Part shown: positions 24,522 to 36,287 of the stretch, in pieces
Position numbering within the stretch: position 1 is the stretch's first letter
Layout: each line of letters begins with the position of its first letter
From: Takakia lepidozioides
Lineage: Eukaryota; Streptophyta; Takakiopsida; Takakiales; Takakiaceae
DNA: 64,000 nt
Assembly (NCBI GenBank): GCA_030704615.1
Contig: CM060733.1
Coordinates: 35,896,001-35,960,000, forward strand
Direction of reading: 5' to 3'
Program-made: the position numbers and the translations under genes
Notes under the pieces: generated by a model
What the model was told of the DNA's origin: nothing
Seen by the model: only the letters and a program-made list of their open reading frames with translations
Database searches by the model: none

Positions 24522-24815
24522 CATCAGACTGGTTTATGAATGCAGATTGATAGTGCCTCGTTATGAGGCTGATTTGTCGTAAAAATTGACAAAGACCTTG
24601 TTTGGTCTTGTCCATGTCTCAACAAGACATTTTATCTTCCCTCTCAGTTAGGAAGAAAACTTCCCTGAACCTATTTCCAATCTGTGACATGGGGGAGGAC
24701 ATCGTGGATGCACTCAAGGGTCTATCCCATTCTTGGCACCAGACCTAAATTTAAACTCAGGGCATGAAGACTACCTTTGAACAGTAAACAGAAGCAGAGA
24801 GGAAAGGGAAAGTGC
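24522..24815. repeat. Inverted GAGAGGGAAGATA repeat joined to a LINE fragment
   Basis: 24522-24650 is copy 4 of the GAGAGGGAAGATA repeat on the minus strand (TATCTTCCCTCTC-type end near 24640). 24655-24815 is a plus-strand LINE piece (TTCCCTGAACCTATTTCCAA ... GAACAGTAAACAGAAGCAGA) matching 3400-3570 and the reverse of 17070-17220. It is cut off before the zinc-knuckle codons. Confidence 0.55.
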
Positions 24816-25251
24816 AATTTCCCTGACGTACCTCTGTTGCTGCAGCAGCTGTTGCTACTGGTGCTTGAAGCGAGCTGGCGTGGAGAGCTGTTGCGGTGCT
24901 GTCGCGGCTGCCAGCGGCGCGGATCCCTGCCGCTGCAGGGCATCTCTCCCCCGCTCACCACGGCTCTCTATCTCTTCAGCTCGTTTAGGTCGCGCATCTA
25001 CGCGGTGTTCCTACCACACAGGGGAGAGAGACATCAGCCCGTGCTTAGGGCAAGAAAGCAAGAGAGAAAGTGAGGGAGGAGGCGGTGCTTACCTTGGGCG
25101 TTGGAGCGGCGTTGGGGCAAACTCCTTGGGGCTTTGCGACCACCTCAGGCTCAGCAGTAGATGCGTTTCTCCTCCACCCTAAACCCCACTCTCTGAACTA
25201 CCTCTCTCCCAAAACAAAAACGAAAATGGGAGGGGAAAGAGATGCTTCAAG
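24816..25251 (-). other. GC-rich flank of CACTA-B, possible minus-strand exon
   Basis: GC content rises abruptly. A minus-strand frame ending at a CCCAAG|GTAAGC donor near 25092 could be a first exon (residues such as EPEVVAKPQGVCPNAAPTPK), perhaps belonging to the older CACTA whose end is at 13124. I see no domain. Confidence 0.2.
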
Positions 25252-25884
25252 CACTTAGGGAAAAAAAAGGGCGCGTCGCCTACGTGCGACGCCCGGCCGT
25301 TGCACGCCTGCACCCCGCCCTTTTTTTGAAATGTAAAAATAATATTTGCGACGGCCAGCCGTCGTTGCTTGCGACCCCCGGCCCCATAAAAAAAAAAAAA
25401 AACACGTCGCCCCCACGACGTCTTGCCGTCGCGGGGTGCGACCTCCAGGTAAAAAATGGAAAAAACTCGTCGTCAAATGCGACGCGAGGGTATCGCAGGA
25501 GGCGACGGCCGACATTTCTGGGTTTAGGGTTTAAGGCCTTTTGGGTTTCTTAGTTTTTTTTTTCCTCATATGGTACTGGGTTAGGGTGTTTGTTTTTCTT
25601 TATGGTGTTGGGTTTTGGATTGGCGGTTTTGGTTGTGGGTCTTGGGGTTAAAAGGATAAACGGTGTAATTAGGATTCACATACCCAAAATGTGGTTCAAT
25701 CTGATAATCACAAAGTGCTGGGTCTCAACAAAATTTTCCATGGTGTGGGCATCCTGAAGATAGAACGAGATGAAGTATTTATTGTCTTGGGCTCTAGCAC
25801 CATAGGGATGCTCCGCCTTTGGTTACCAATTTTGAAAGCCCCGAGGCTAAGGCATAGGGTTTTTTTGCCAATGGTTTTTGAGAA

Positions 25885-26320
25885 ATGAAAGTGTTGGTGG
25901 TGTGTGTTAATTATGATGCGATGGTGATGAAACATCGACCCGTCTCCCTCAAGGATGGGGAGGTAGTACCACATATCGATTGTGGCCCTAGAGCGATCGT
26001 TTTTCATGGCGAGGAACCACCTATTGCACCTGATCCAATACAGGCTGTCGGGCACAATCGTAGAAGGGACCGGGGCCAAATTTCAGGTGATGTGGAGGAT
26101 GTTGACACTCCGGGTTCGAGTCGGGCGTGCCGCGGGTTGCCCCCTCGCGGGCCACCCCTTTCAACCACGTTCACCTTTGATCCCCCCGACAGGATTGAGT
26201 GTTGGTGCATTAAGTGTTGGGAACGGATACCGCCAGGCGGCACCAGACCACCAAGGCGGCGACCGCATGTTGTCGAAAAACATTACAAGAAGAACAAGAT
26301 TGTGGATGCGGCAAAGGTGA
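25885..26320 (+). pseudogene. CACTA-B N-terminal exon with Cys/His motif
   Basis: A frame from ATG 25885 continues to about 26316, followed by a GTGAGT donor (AAG|GTGAGT at about 26317). It contains RIECWCIKCWERIPPGG and then PHVVEKHYKKNK, a C-x-x-C plus H-x-x-x-H arrangement like the zinc-finger start of some CACTA transposases. It is on the same strand and ahead of the SET-like and TNP2 exons, so it is probably their N-terminal part. Confidence 0.45.
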
Positions 26321-26428
26321 GTGTTTTTTCCACCCCTCTCATTAACATTCATTTAAGGTACATTTATGTTTATTTAATAATATAGTATGATTGGTAAGCA
26401 TACATGAATCAAGATTACGACATAAGTA

Positions 26429-27470
26429 TTGATGCGTCGTTCACTACGCACATTGCAGCCACGACTTGATGCCCAAGCTCGCAATCACATTGCACAGGCG
26501 GCATTTCGCGCCGGTCTACTTGCAGAATTTGTGCCAGAGCATGTGCCCTATGTGACCAGTTGGTTCCCCCAGCAGCACGTAAATGAGATGCGTAGGATCG
26601 AGGGGTATCGTAGGTGTCGTAGGCGTTATGGCCGGCGACGAGCAGGCCCCCCCCCCCCCCCCCCCCCCCCCGTCTGTTTATTTGCCTAATCCACCTCCGG
26701 AACCTGATCCGGACGTTGCACCCCCGGCTGCACCTCCGACATTACATCCTCAACCACCTCCACTTTCATCTCCTCCACCAACAATACCACCTCCACCTCC
26801 ACCACCACCACCACCTCTACCTCCACCTCCACCTCCACGTGCATGTGCCCCCCGAACCCCTAAGAGGGGTCAGCTTCGCCCTAGGTTTCCTCTCATTTGG
26901 CTTGGGCGGCCTGAGCCGGATCCTCGCCCCCGATGGAAAGCGCATAAGACTATGTTACTGAGGACCGTCCAGCCTCGTTGTTGGGGGAATCATCTCGACC
27001 CTCTCACCCCCATCCGAGAAAATGTGGAGTTCGAGTATTGGGGGAGACGGCATGTTGTAAGAGCCGCTACAGACCCTGCTATGGGTCGGGGTTTATTCAC
27101 GGTCAATGATATTGTGGTTCCTCCTCGGAGAAACAGCATGGTGGACTTGTTTCCCTACTACGGTCCATACTACACCTCCGCGGAGTTCATTACGCCTTGA
27201 AACCCCATACATCTTACCCGGCAATATTGCTGGGCTGGTCAATAGTTCTTTTGGTCATCCTAGGAGAACCAATGTAGTATGGGACGAGCGAAGTGATGGG
27301 CATGAGAGCTTTTGTGGTCATACGTCAGTATACTGTGAGGGGATGCACCTGTTTGTGATGACATGTGCTAGTAGGACTATTAGGGCTGGCAGCGAACTAT
27401 TTGCATCATACGAGTTCTCCCGGGATGATTGGGACCTCCGATTACAGCGTGAGTGGAATGTGTATGATAG
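26429..27470 (+). pseudogene. SET-like domain gene inside CACTA-B, with proline-rich linker
   Basis: A leading helix-rich segment (26429-26640) and a polyproline region grown around a run of 25 C (26647-26671) are followed by residues that match the SET methyltransferase fold in order: DPAMGRGLFTVNDI (the G-x-G cofactor loop, about 27074-27115), MVDLFPYYGPYYT, then after a frame change near 27195 NIAGLVNSSFGHPRRTNVVW (the N-H-S-C-x-P-N region) and IRAGSELFASYEF (the G-E-E-L-x-x-x-Y region, about 27385-27420). SET proteins methylate lysines, often on histones. The catalytic N-H-S-C is changed to N-S-S-F, and the two halves are in different frames, so activity is doubtful. It lies between the N-terminal exon and the TNP2 exons on the same strand. 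Alternative: a decayed transposase region that mimics SET by chance. Confidence 0.55.
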
Positions 27471-27960
27471 AAATAGGGTTCAAATATTTATTTTAAATTC
27501 ATTTAAATTCGATTTAATTCAAAATTGGTGCAAGGGTAAGTGCGTCGTTGGGGAGGCAAATGTTTTTTTTTTTTTTTTTTTTTTTTTTCTGCTGGATCTT
27601 TGTACAGGTGTTGCACACATATTTAAGCACATGTAGGAAAAAATGAAGCTTGAGCCACATCCGTTTGTTGGGTGCAATGGCATGAGAGGATTTTTTTTTA
27701 CATTGATAAACAAAAATTGGTTGATAGGATGAATGCGTCATTGGGGGGGGGAAATGATTTTGTTTGGGTTTGAAACTTTGCATGCGTGTACGTTGCGCAC
27801 ATACATGTAATTATTGAATGACATATTTGATGCACACACACATTGAAGGTTGTTGTTTGCATTCCGCTTATAATGAAGTGTATGGTTGCAATGACACATT
27901 ATAATATATGTCCCTATGTTCATTTGTTCTTATCAAGACTTTGTCCATCCCTTCCCGGTT
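27471..27960. other. Intergenic or intron stretch with T-run
   Basis: Between the SET-like part and the TNP2 exons. It has a run of about 26 T near 27564-27589 and a GTAAGT donor near 27537. No coding family seen. Confidence 0.4.
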
Positions 27961-30900
27961 CTTTCTCTTGGCACCCCATCCGAAAACAACCCAAGTACAT
28001 CAAGCGGGAGCCGTGGGCGAGACGCCGCTCCCACGGTACCAGACGATGATGACGATGACAGTGACAGTGACAACAACAATGAGCATGGAATTAACCAGGA
28101 GGATGTGCAAGCTATGGAGGATCTCTTAATGCATCATGTGGGCGCTGATGCATCCCATGGAGAGGGAACCCGGCCAATCGATGATCATGACATGGCCCCC
28201 TCAAATGACATGGAGAGGGAGGTGAGAACTCCCTTGTACGAAGAGGCGAAAGTGAGTCGACTTTCAACAATCTTCCTTTTGCTCAATCTTCAAATTCGAT
28301 TTGGCATAAGTAATGTTGGGATGTCTGCCATAATGCAAACTATTGCAGACTATATCCTTGTTCCACACTTGAAACCCAAGATGCCACGGTCGCGGAAAGA
28401 GGCGCGCGAAGTCTTGGACTCTATGGGGATGAGCTATAAGATTTTTCATGCATGTCCATGTGATAAAACCCTATACTACGGAGAGGATTCGTATCTCACC
28501 AAGTGCCCAAAGTGCAAGAAAGACCGATATCGGGATGATGTCCAATGGAAAAAAGTACCACGCAAGGTATAAGTGTCATTCCCCCTCGCATGGAGATTAC
28601 TTTATTTAATCTTCTTAATGTATGTAAAGTGTATTCCACAAGTTTAGGGTTTAGAGAGTAGTACTCATGTAAGATCTGATTGTGGTTTTGGAAGGAGTGA
28701 GTGAGGAGTGGAAGGAGCGACGTTCGGTTTTGACCATTCACACCCAAATGAGGGAGAGGCTGCATAAAGGGAGAGGCATAAAGGTGTTGTATTATGTGTG
28801 CTAATGGGATGATTATATGTGGGGGACGTGAGGTATTTCATCCTAGAAAATGCATTACTTTCCGATCATCCCGCGATTGAGGGCACAATACCGAAGCCTC
28901 GAATTGGCCAGACTCATGAGATGGCACGCCTCGCATCGGAGCCCCCCGGGAAAGGTGTGCGGGCCACAAGATTCACAAGCATGGAGACATATTGAAGAGA
29001 TGTGGCCTTTTCTCTTGGAGGCCCCACGACATGTCCACCTCGGCTTCTCCTCGGATGGGGTCAACCCATTCTCTGTCCAATCATGTAGTCATTCCACTTG
29101 GCCGGTGACCATGGTGAATTACAACATCCCTTCGTATCTTTTAATTAAAAAAGGCCATATCATGTTGGCTGCCATTGTGCCAGGTGAGTGTACTCATTTC
29201 ATGTTTATTATTGCCTTAGACTTTACATTAAACTTCTGATCTCTGACGCAATTCGGATGTAAGATTGATGAGTGACATAATCATGGAGTAAGACGTGTAA
29301 TTCATTTTGTAGTATAATTTGCATATTGGTGGAGCATTGAAACAATGATGTGAATGTCTCATAAGGAAAAAACAAGTGGCAAACATGGACACGTACTTGC
29401 GACCTCTTGTTGATGAACTTAAGGAGCTATGGAGGGGGGTCCTGGCATTGGATGCTTCACTTGACCCTATGGCCGGACAATCTTTTCAGATGAGAGACAT
29501 CTTGCTTTGGACAATGCATGATTATCCAGGTATATTATATTCCCCATGAACAACCCGCGTACATTCACTTGTCAATGCCGGATAATATCGATGAGGATTG
29601 GGATTGATTGAAATAGCGGCGACAGTCTTGTGCACCGTAGTGGGGTAGATGGCATTATAGGCCATGCACATGACAACTTTTTGTTTTTGCTAATGTGGCG
29701 GGATGTGTAGTACAGGACTAACTGTTTGCTCGGGGCTAAGCACCAAAGGGTACCATGCATGCTTGCATTGTGGCGATGATCTTGATGCACATAGTTCCCG
29801 CCATCTTTCACAAGATGGTGTATCCCAACTACCGCAAATTTCTTCCTATGAGCCATCGATGGAGAAGAAGAGATAAACACTTGTTTGATGGCAAAGAGGA
29901 AGTACGTCCCCCCCTCCCCTATGACACCGCCCGGGCAGTTTTGGGAGGACCGATGGAAGGAGGCCCATGCGGGCATGGACGGTGAAGTGGACGTGCCTGA
30001 CATGAAACGACTTTCAATCTTCTACAAGTTGCCATATTAGGCAGTATATATTCCACAAAAACACCGTCAATATCCCTATGCATGCATGTGATATTGCACA
30101 TTTGGTATGCATTGCATTGTCACTTTCACGGAAAAAAAATTGTGTAAGTCTTTGTGGGTGGGGATATATGTAGGACCTGAAGATTCGTCATCTTCTAAAT
30201 CCCATGCATATTGAGAAGAATGTCTGCTCGCCCCTGTTTCGGGTTCTTCATGGCACGCTGACAAAGAAGGGAGTGACGCAAAAGGAGATTCTCTCGGTGT
30301 TAGAAAGGAGCTTGAAGAGCAGGGTCGCATATTCCATCTATGGGCCGAACAAAATGGTGTGGATCCAAAGGGTGTTGTACGGTGGAAGTATATGTGCGCA
30401 CCTTGGCAATGGACAAAGGATGAATACAAGAAAGTGATAGCCACCATAAGTGCTGTCCGAACACCAACTGGTTATGGGTCATCCCTCCGTACGAAGTTCA
30501 GCGAAGAAGACGGGGTCCATGGTTTGAAGTCTCATGACTACCACAATCTATAGCAAGACATCTTGCCCATTGCAGTACGTGGGACATTGACTCCCGAGGT
30601 TCGTGAGACAATCTATGGATTGGGAGGCTTGTTCCGATGGATTTGCTCTAAAGAGTTGGAAGAAGCAGATTTTCCACGCATGAAGAAAGAGGCGGCGGAG
30701 GTAATGTGTATGTTGGAGATGCACCTTCCTCCCTCCTTCTTTGACATCCAAGTGCACTTGGTAGTGCACTTAGTGGAAGAGGCTTCGATTGCCGGCCCCG
30801 TTCATTTTCGGTGGATGTACTTCCTTGAGCGTTATATGAAGACTTTGAAAGGACTTGTAAGATAGATGGCGCACCCGGAGGGTAACATGGCGGAGGGGTA

Positions 30901-31697
30901 TACGTTGCAAAAAACTATGTTCTATTGCACGGAGTACATGGCAAGGGTGGATGAGGAAGCCCCTCAGATGTGGAAGGAAGAGGAATATGCATGAACCAAT
31001 GACATCGTTTTGCCCAAAAAATCGAAGAGGGTAAAATTACCGACCTTGGTGATTGAGCAAGTGCATGACTTCATACTGAAGAACACCCCATCCATACATG
31101 AGTGAGAGACAAGATACAATAATCTTGTTCAGCAATGAGAGGAGGAGACGCTTGCATGGAGGCGGAACCATCCAAGGCCGATTACTAGACGCCCACGACG
31201 AGGAGCGGACCGCCGGAATGTTCCTTCACAAAATTTGCCCAAGGAATTGCAGCCTCTAAGTTCATTCCAACAGTGGTTTTGGACTTCAGTTTATGACGTC
31301 GTTGCTCAAGGAGAGGTGGTTTCAGATTTGGTGCAAGACATTGCAAATGGCCCTTCTCAATTCGCGACCTCATACACGGCGGTTTGGGTTTACGGTAGTC
31401 ATTTCCGCATTCGTGCTCTTGACATAAAGCGCAAAACAACCTTTGATTCTGGCTTGTGTGCCACATATTGGCAAGACTCCGTGTGGGGCAAGGGAGATAC
31501 ATGACCTGCTATGAGCAAACTTGAGTACATTGGAGAGCTTGAGAGCATACTCTAACTTCAGTATACAAGGTACCGGCCTCTTCTCTTCAAGGGAAGGTGG
31601 TTCCAGCCACATCTTGTGGGGCCCTCCGCAACACTAGTGCAAGATGATTGTGGTTTCATGCGCGTCAATGTAGATAAGCTCAACCCTACTCATCGTC
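27960..31697 (+). pseudogene. TNP2-type CACTA transposase, N-terminal and central exons
   Basis: Makes the transposase that cuts CACTA ends. Blocks in order: an acidic start (28030-28130); PRSRKEAREVLDSMGM, FHACPCDKTLYYGEDSY, KCPKCKKDRYRDD (28370-28570); donor at 28567; MHYFPIIPRLRAQYRS, MRWHASH, GFSSDGVNPFS (28847-29180); MDTYLRPLVDELKELW and ILLWTMHDYPG (29370-29532); KGYHACLHCGDD and NYRKFLPMSHRWRR in two frames (29740-29985); RHLLNPMHIEKNVC (30185); GLKSHDYHNL then a stop at 30552; FRWMYFLERYMKTLKG then a stop at 30865; NGPSQFATSY and WFQPHLVGPS (31340-31630). It ends at NPTHR, where a gypsy LTR starts at 31698. Stops and frame shifts make this a pseudogene. Confidence 0.85.
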
Positions 31698-32424
31698 TGT
31701 CGCGCACCTCCCTTCGGTAAGCTCCCCCTCAAGTCATAGTTACTCGCTTTGATGCGCGCGCCTGACTCCCAACCTGGCCGTCGGGCCAACTTGGAGCTTC
31801 GGCTGCTCACCGGGGCATAACGGTCCCCCTTTGTTCTCCCAAAGAACCCTCCACCGATTTGGAACCAGCGGGAATTCCCTTTGGTAGTTGGCAGTCCGGA
31901 ACAGCTCCCCACTCTTTGGTCGCTTTCCGGCTCGCTCGCTTACTCACTAGTTTTTGGTCACCAACGGGCTTGCACCGTTCTCGGGGTTACTACTCCCTAT
32001 ATATACTTCTATAGCTGTCCGCGGGGGTTTCACAACCAGCCATGCCATTTTATGGCGAACCACCACGAAGACCCTCGATTCCCGGTGGTGAGTCGCGGTG
32101 AGTCTTGGCCCGCTCACCACGGCCCCTATGGACCGTGATGAGTCCCAAGACTCCCCACGACTCCCACCACGAGGTCTCCGCCCCCATGGTGAGTCCTATG
32201 CCACCCCCACTAAGTCCCACTAAGCTACCACCACCCCTTGTGGAGCCACCCCCACCGCAACCCGGTGTGCGGGGCTCCACCTAGTGAGCGCCTCCGCTTC
32301 CCTGAGTGCCTTGGGCACTCAAGGGTGCTTCAGCCCCCCATACGTATCGCTGCTGCTGCCCACACCACAGGGGCAGCCCCTCATGTGTCCCGACCCCCTG
32401 CCCTCAAGGCAAAGGGCCGCGACA
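31698..32424 (-). repeat. gypsy LTR-a (3' LTR of the gypsy element)
   Basis: Minus-strand LTR of 727 bases, starting TGTCGCGGCCC at 32424 and ending CGCGACA at 31698, so the ends form a TGTCGCG/CGCGACA inverted pair. It contains a TATA-like AGTATATATAGGGAG near 32000. It is matched at a few percent divergence by the inverted copy at 37405-38114. A purine-rich GGTAGGGGTG lies just upstream, as expected for the plus-strand primer. Confidence 0.8.
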
Positions 32425-33330
32425 CACACCCCTACCAACAGGGAGTCGATGTCCTCATCGACTTGTCCATTTTGTAGAAACGAACATCCAAGTTGTGGCG
32501 TCCCACATCAAGGAGTTTGTTTCCGTACCATGGCGTCCCATGGCAAAGAACCAAACCCCACACTTGACTCTACTCTCCACTAGCTAGTTTGGCCGACTTC
32601 CTCCAAGTCCCGGCCAAGGGTGGAGCCTCTCCAGCTCCTCCTAGTGCACTCTTCTTGGCCTACTTCAAGGCCAAGGAACAATCCTCCCCGAGGATCGAAT
32701 CGCCTTACTGCAACAACCTTGCTTGCGATCGCTCATGAGGCCGCTTTTGGCATCACCTTGAGCAAGGGTTCACCTGGAACCCTCTTTGACTAGGAAGATA
32801 ACCTTGAACCAACCGTGCGCCCCAATCACTACAATTGGGTCCGCCTTGGAATGCTGGCCTGAGGTACGGGAACACGCCGAAGCCGCACTACGACTTCGTC
32901 CCGAGGCTACACGATTATAGTACGTGAACGGAAGCACGTAGCTTCCGCGTTAGCCCGCACTACAAGGCAACCCCCTCGGTAGCGCAGTTATAGTACGCGC
33001 ACGCGCCAGGTGCGTACTAGCACGTGAACTCCCAAAGAAGGCGCAAGTTTCCTTGCCCCTTGGATGGGGGTCACCTGATTTCGGCACTACGCAAACACAC
33101 GATTAACCCAATTTACCTCTCCCACTTTTATAAGCTAGCATGCATTCTACACACTAGCCAACCATACCATGCATCACCATTCCAAACAAAATAGGACGCA
33201 CAACATTTGGAATCCATTTCATTTATAGCACGTTTTGGTACAATACAAGTTTTTGTAATCGGATTCCTAAGCTAGCTAAGCCGGGCTAAGCATGCATTTC
33301 CTCCCCCACGCTCCAAGGTTGATGTCCCCA
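32425..33330 (-). other. gypsy 3' untranslated region
   Basis: About 900 bases between the stop of the chromodomain frame and the LTR, without a long frame. It holds several short inverted words such as CACGTAG and AGTACGTG near 32930-33010. Confidence 0.5.
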
Positions 33331-36287
33331 TCAACGCTTCTTCCGCTTTTGAGGTCGCCCTTCGAAAGCTGCAACCGCCTCGGATGCGTTTCCCATTTCT
33401 GAGGCACGCACCCAAGATGCCTCCACATGATGATAGCCCTTCCATTTGACGAGATACTCAGTTTCTCGGTTCTTGAACCTCCTCAACTTAAGTATTGCCT
33501 CCACCTCGTACTCAGGTTCATTTTCATGATCCAACAGCATAGGTGGCGGACGCAACACTTGATGCCGATTCGGACGCACTTCATCTTTGAAGTAAGGCTT
33601 CAAAAGGGAGACATGGAATACTGGGTGCACCTTGCTGTTTGTCGGCAGCTCCAATTCATACACATCCTCATTCATAACCTTCCGAATGCGAAAGGGTCCC
33701 GCATACGGAGGTACGAACTTCGGACTCACTTCCGGAGGTAGTCGGAAATTCTTGATGTTCAACCAGACCTCTGTGCCTGCCTCAAACTTCACTTCCCTCC
33801 GCTTCCGATTCGCCTGCCTTTCATACCGTTTCCTAGCTTTGGCAATGTTGTACTTTGCGAGCTTCAACAAACGCTCGCGTTCTTCCAGTACCGCCGCTAC
33901 TGCCGGTTCCTCAACGTCCTGGGCGGCCCAACTTGTCGGCACCAGAGGTGCTTTTCCAAAGACCAATACAAAAGGGGAAACTCCCGTTGCGGAGTGTTAT
34001 GTGTTATTATAACAGAACTCTGCCGCGTCTAAGTGTTCCACCCAGTCTGTTTGGTCTGCCGACACGTAATTCCGCAAGATCTGCTTCACTACGGAATTCA
34101 CCCTTTCTGTTTGGCCGTCGGTCGTAGGTCGGAAGGCGGTGCTCATCTTCAGCCTCGTCCCCATCTTCTTCCAAAGTGCTCTCCAGAATTTACTCGTAAA
34201 CTTTGGATCGCGGTCCGAGGCAATATCCTTCGGGACTCCATATGCTTTAAGACGTGGGCGAAGTAAAGTCGTCCTGTCTCCTGCGCCGTTGCCGTCTCCT
34301 TGGTGGGGATGAAATGGCCCATTTTACTGAACCTATCTACCACCACCATGATTGCATTGAATCCTTTTGACAGCGGCATAGCAGTCATGAAATCCATCGA
34401 GACGCTTTCCCAAGTCCCCTCTGGAATCGGCAAGGGTTGTAACAACCCCGCTTGCTTTTTGTACTCGCTCCGGTTTTGTTGGCATGTGGTGCATGTCTTG
34501 ACATACTCCTCTGCCTCCTCCCTCAGTTTGGGCCAGAAATACTCTTTCTTCAAGAGTGCCGCAGTGCGCTTGGCTCCGCCGTGGCCCGCAAGCGGGCTAT
34601 CATGGCATTCTCTCAAGAGGCTATCTCTGATCCCTCCCTTCGGCACGTAGAGACGTTTTTGCTTATACCGGAGCAGTCCATTTTGCAAGTGCGATTTAAC
34701 CCCCATCCTCAAGTCCTGCATCACAGACTTCGCCAGCTCATCTTTCCGGCAAGCCTTCCGGATCTTCCTTTGGAGCGCCGTCTCGCCCTTGTACACCAAC
34801 AAGAGCTGCTGCTTTCTACTTAAAGCATCGGCCACCACGTTGTCTCATCCCGGTTTGTACTGGATATCCACGTCGAACACCGCCAAAGTATCTTGCCACC
34901 TAAGTTGTTTTGGGGACAACTTGGGCTGCGTGGCAAAATACTTCACCGTGACATTGTCCGTGAACACCTTCACTGGGTTGGAACCAACATAGTGGCGCCA
35001 GAGCTCAAGGCAATGCACCACCGCCTTCATCTCTTTTTTGTGCGTCGGCCACCGTCGCTCCACTTCATTCAATTTCTTACTTTCGTAAGCCACTGGACAT
35101 CCATCTTGCATAAGTACACCCCCAATCGCGAAGTCCGACGCATTTGTATGTATCTCGAACGGACGATCGAACTCCGGGATTTTCAAGACTGGAGCTTCCG
35201 CCATCCGTTGCTTCAATTCAGCGAAAGCTTGGCCACAAAAAGTGTTCCATACCCAGACTTTGGATTTACACAGAAGGTCTGACAACGGCTCCGCGATCTT
35301 GGCGAAATTTCTCACATACTTCCGGTAATAGGAGGCGAGTCCTAGGAAGGATCGCACTCCCGGGACCGAAGTCGGAGGCTCCCAGTCCAAGATCGCCCTC
35401 ACCTTTCTGTCATCCATTTTGATCCCATCCTGTGTAATCACATGCCCCAGGAACTCCACTTTTGTGACCCCGAATTCGCACTTTGAAGCTTTGGCATACA
35501 GCTTCCCTTCCCGCAATTTTTGGAACACCCTTTTGAGGTGCTCCAGGTGCTCCAGGTGCTCCTCCTTTGTTTTCGAGTACACCAAGATGTCGTCGATGTA
35601 CACGATCACAAAGTCATCCAACCACTCCTGGAAAAGGGCTGTTCATCAGCGTGCTAAATATCGCTGGTGCATTGGTGAGCCCAAAAGGCATCACCAAGAA
35701 CTCATATGAACCATACCTTGTCCTGCACGCGGTCTTCTCCTCATCTCCTTTCGCCACCCGAATTTGGTGATAGCCGGAGCACAAGTCGATCCGGCTGAAA
35801 TACTTCGCTCCTGCCAACCGATCGAAGAGGTCGTCGATCCTTGGCAAAGGGTACCGGTTTTTGATAGTCACCTTATTCAGAGCCCTGTAATCGACACACA
35901 TCCGCAGCGTCCCATCCTTCTTGTCTGCAAATAGCACCGGGGCTCCGTAAGATGACTTACTCGGCCGGATGTACCCCTTTGACATTAGATCCTTGAGCTG
36001 AGTCTTCAGCTCGACCAACTCTCTGTGGCTCAACCGGTAAGGCGCATTGGCAGGCGGTTCCGATCCCGGTATCACCTCAATTTTGTGGTCAACTCCTCTT
36101 CGCGGTGGCAAGCCGCTTGGTAAATCCTCCGGCATCACATCCTGGTATTTCTCCAAAATCCCCTTGATCCAATCTGGGCTCGGCTCCCCATCGCCTTCTC
36201 CTTTCACTTCTCTAATGTAAAGCAAAAACTGGGGCTCGTGTGCCTCCTCCACGGCCCACTCCCTTGCTGATAGAATGGATCGTCGCA
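33331..36287 (-). pseudogene. Ty3/gypsy pol with C-terminal chromodomain (chromovirus type), 5' part lost
   Basis: Read from 36287 downward. Protease C-terminal flank ([16 protein letters not shown]), then reverse transcriptase ([46 protein letters not shown]), RNase H (FEIHTNASDFAIGGVL), integrase with an H-H-C-C zinc region (HDSPLAGHGG ... CTTCQQNR) and core (VSMDFMTAMP, then TAFRPTTDGQTERVN in another frame), and a chromodomain (EYLVKWKGYHHVEASW) ending at 33331. Breaks: a frame change near 35630, a stop at about 34842 after YKPG, and a frame change near 34240. Gag and most of the protease are missing because the inverted CACTA terminus abuts at 36288. Confidence 0.9.

Noticed and set aside
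25252-25520. Pairing end ii with end i as the two ends of one CACTA
   Set aside because: Both point in the same direction on the plus strand and differ beyond the first bases, so they cannot be the two ends of one element.
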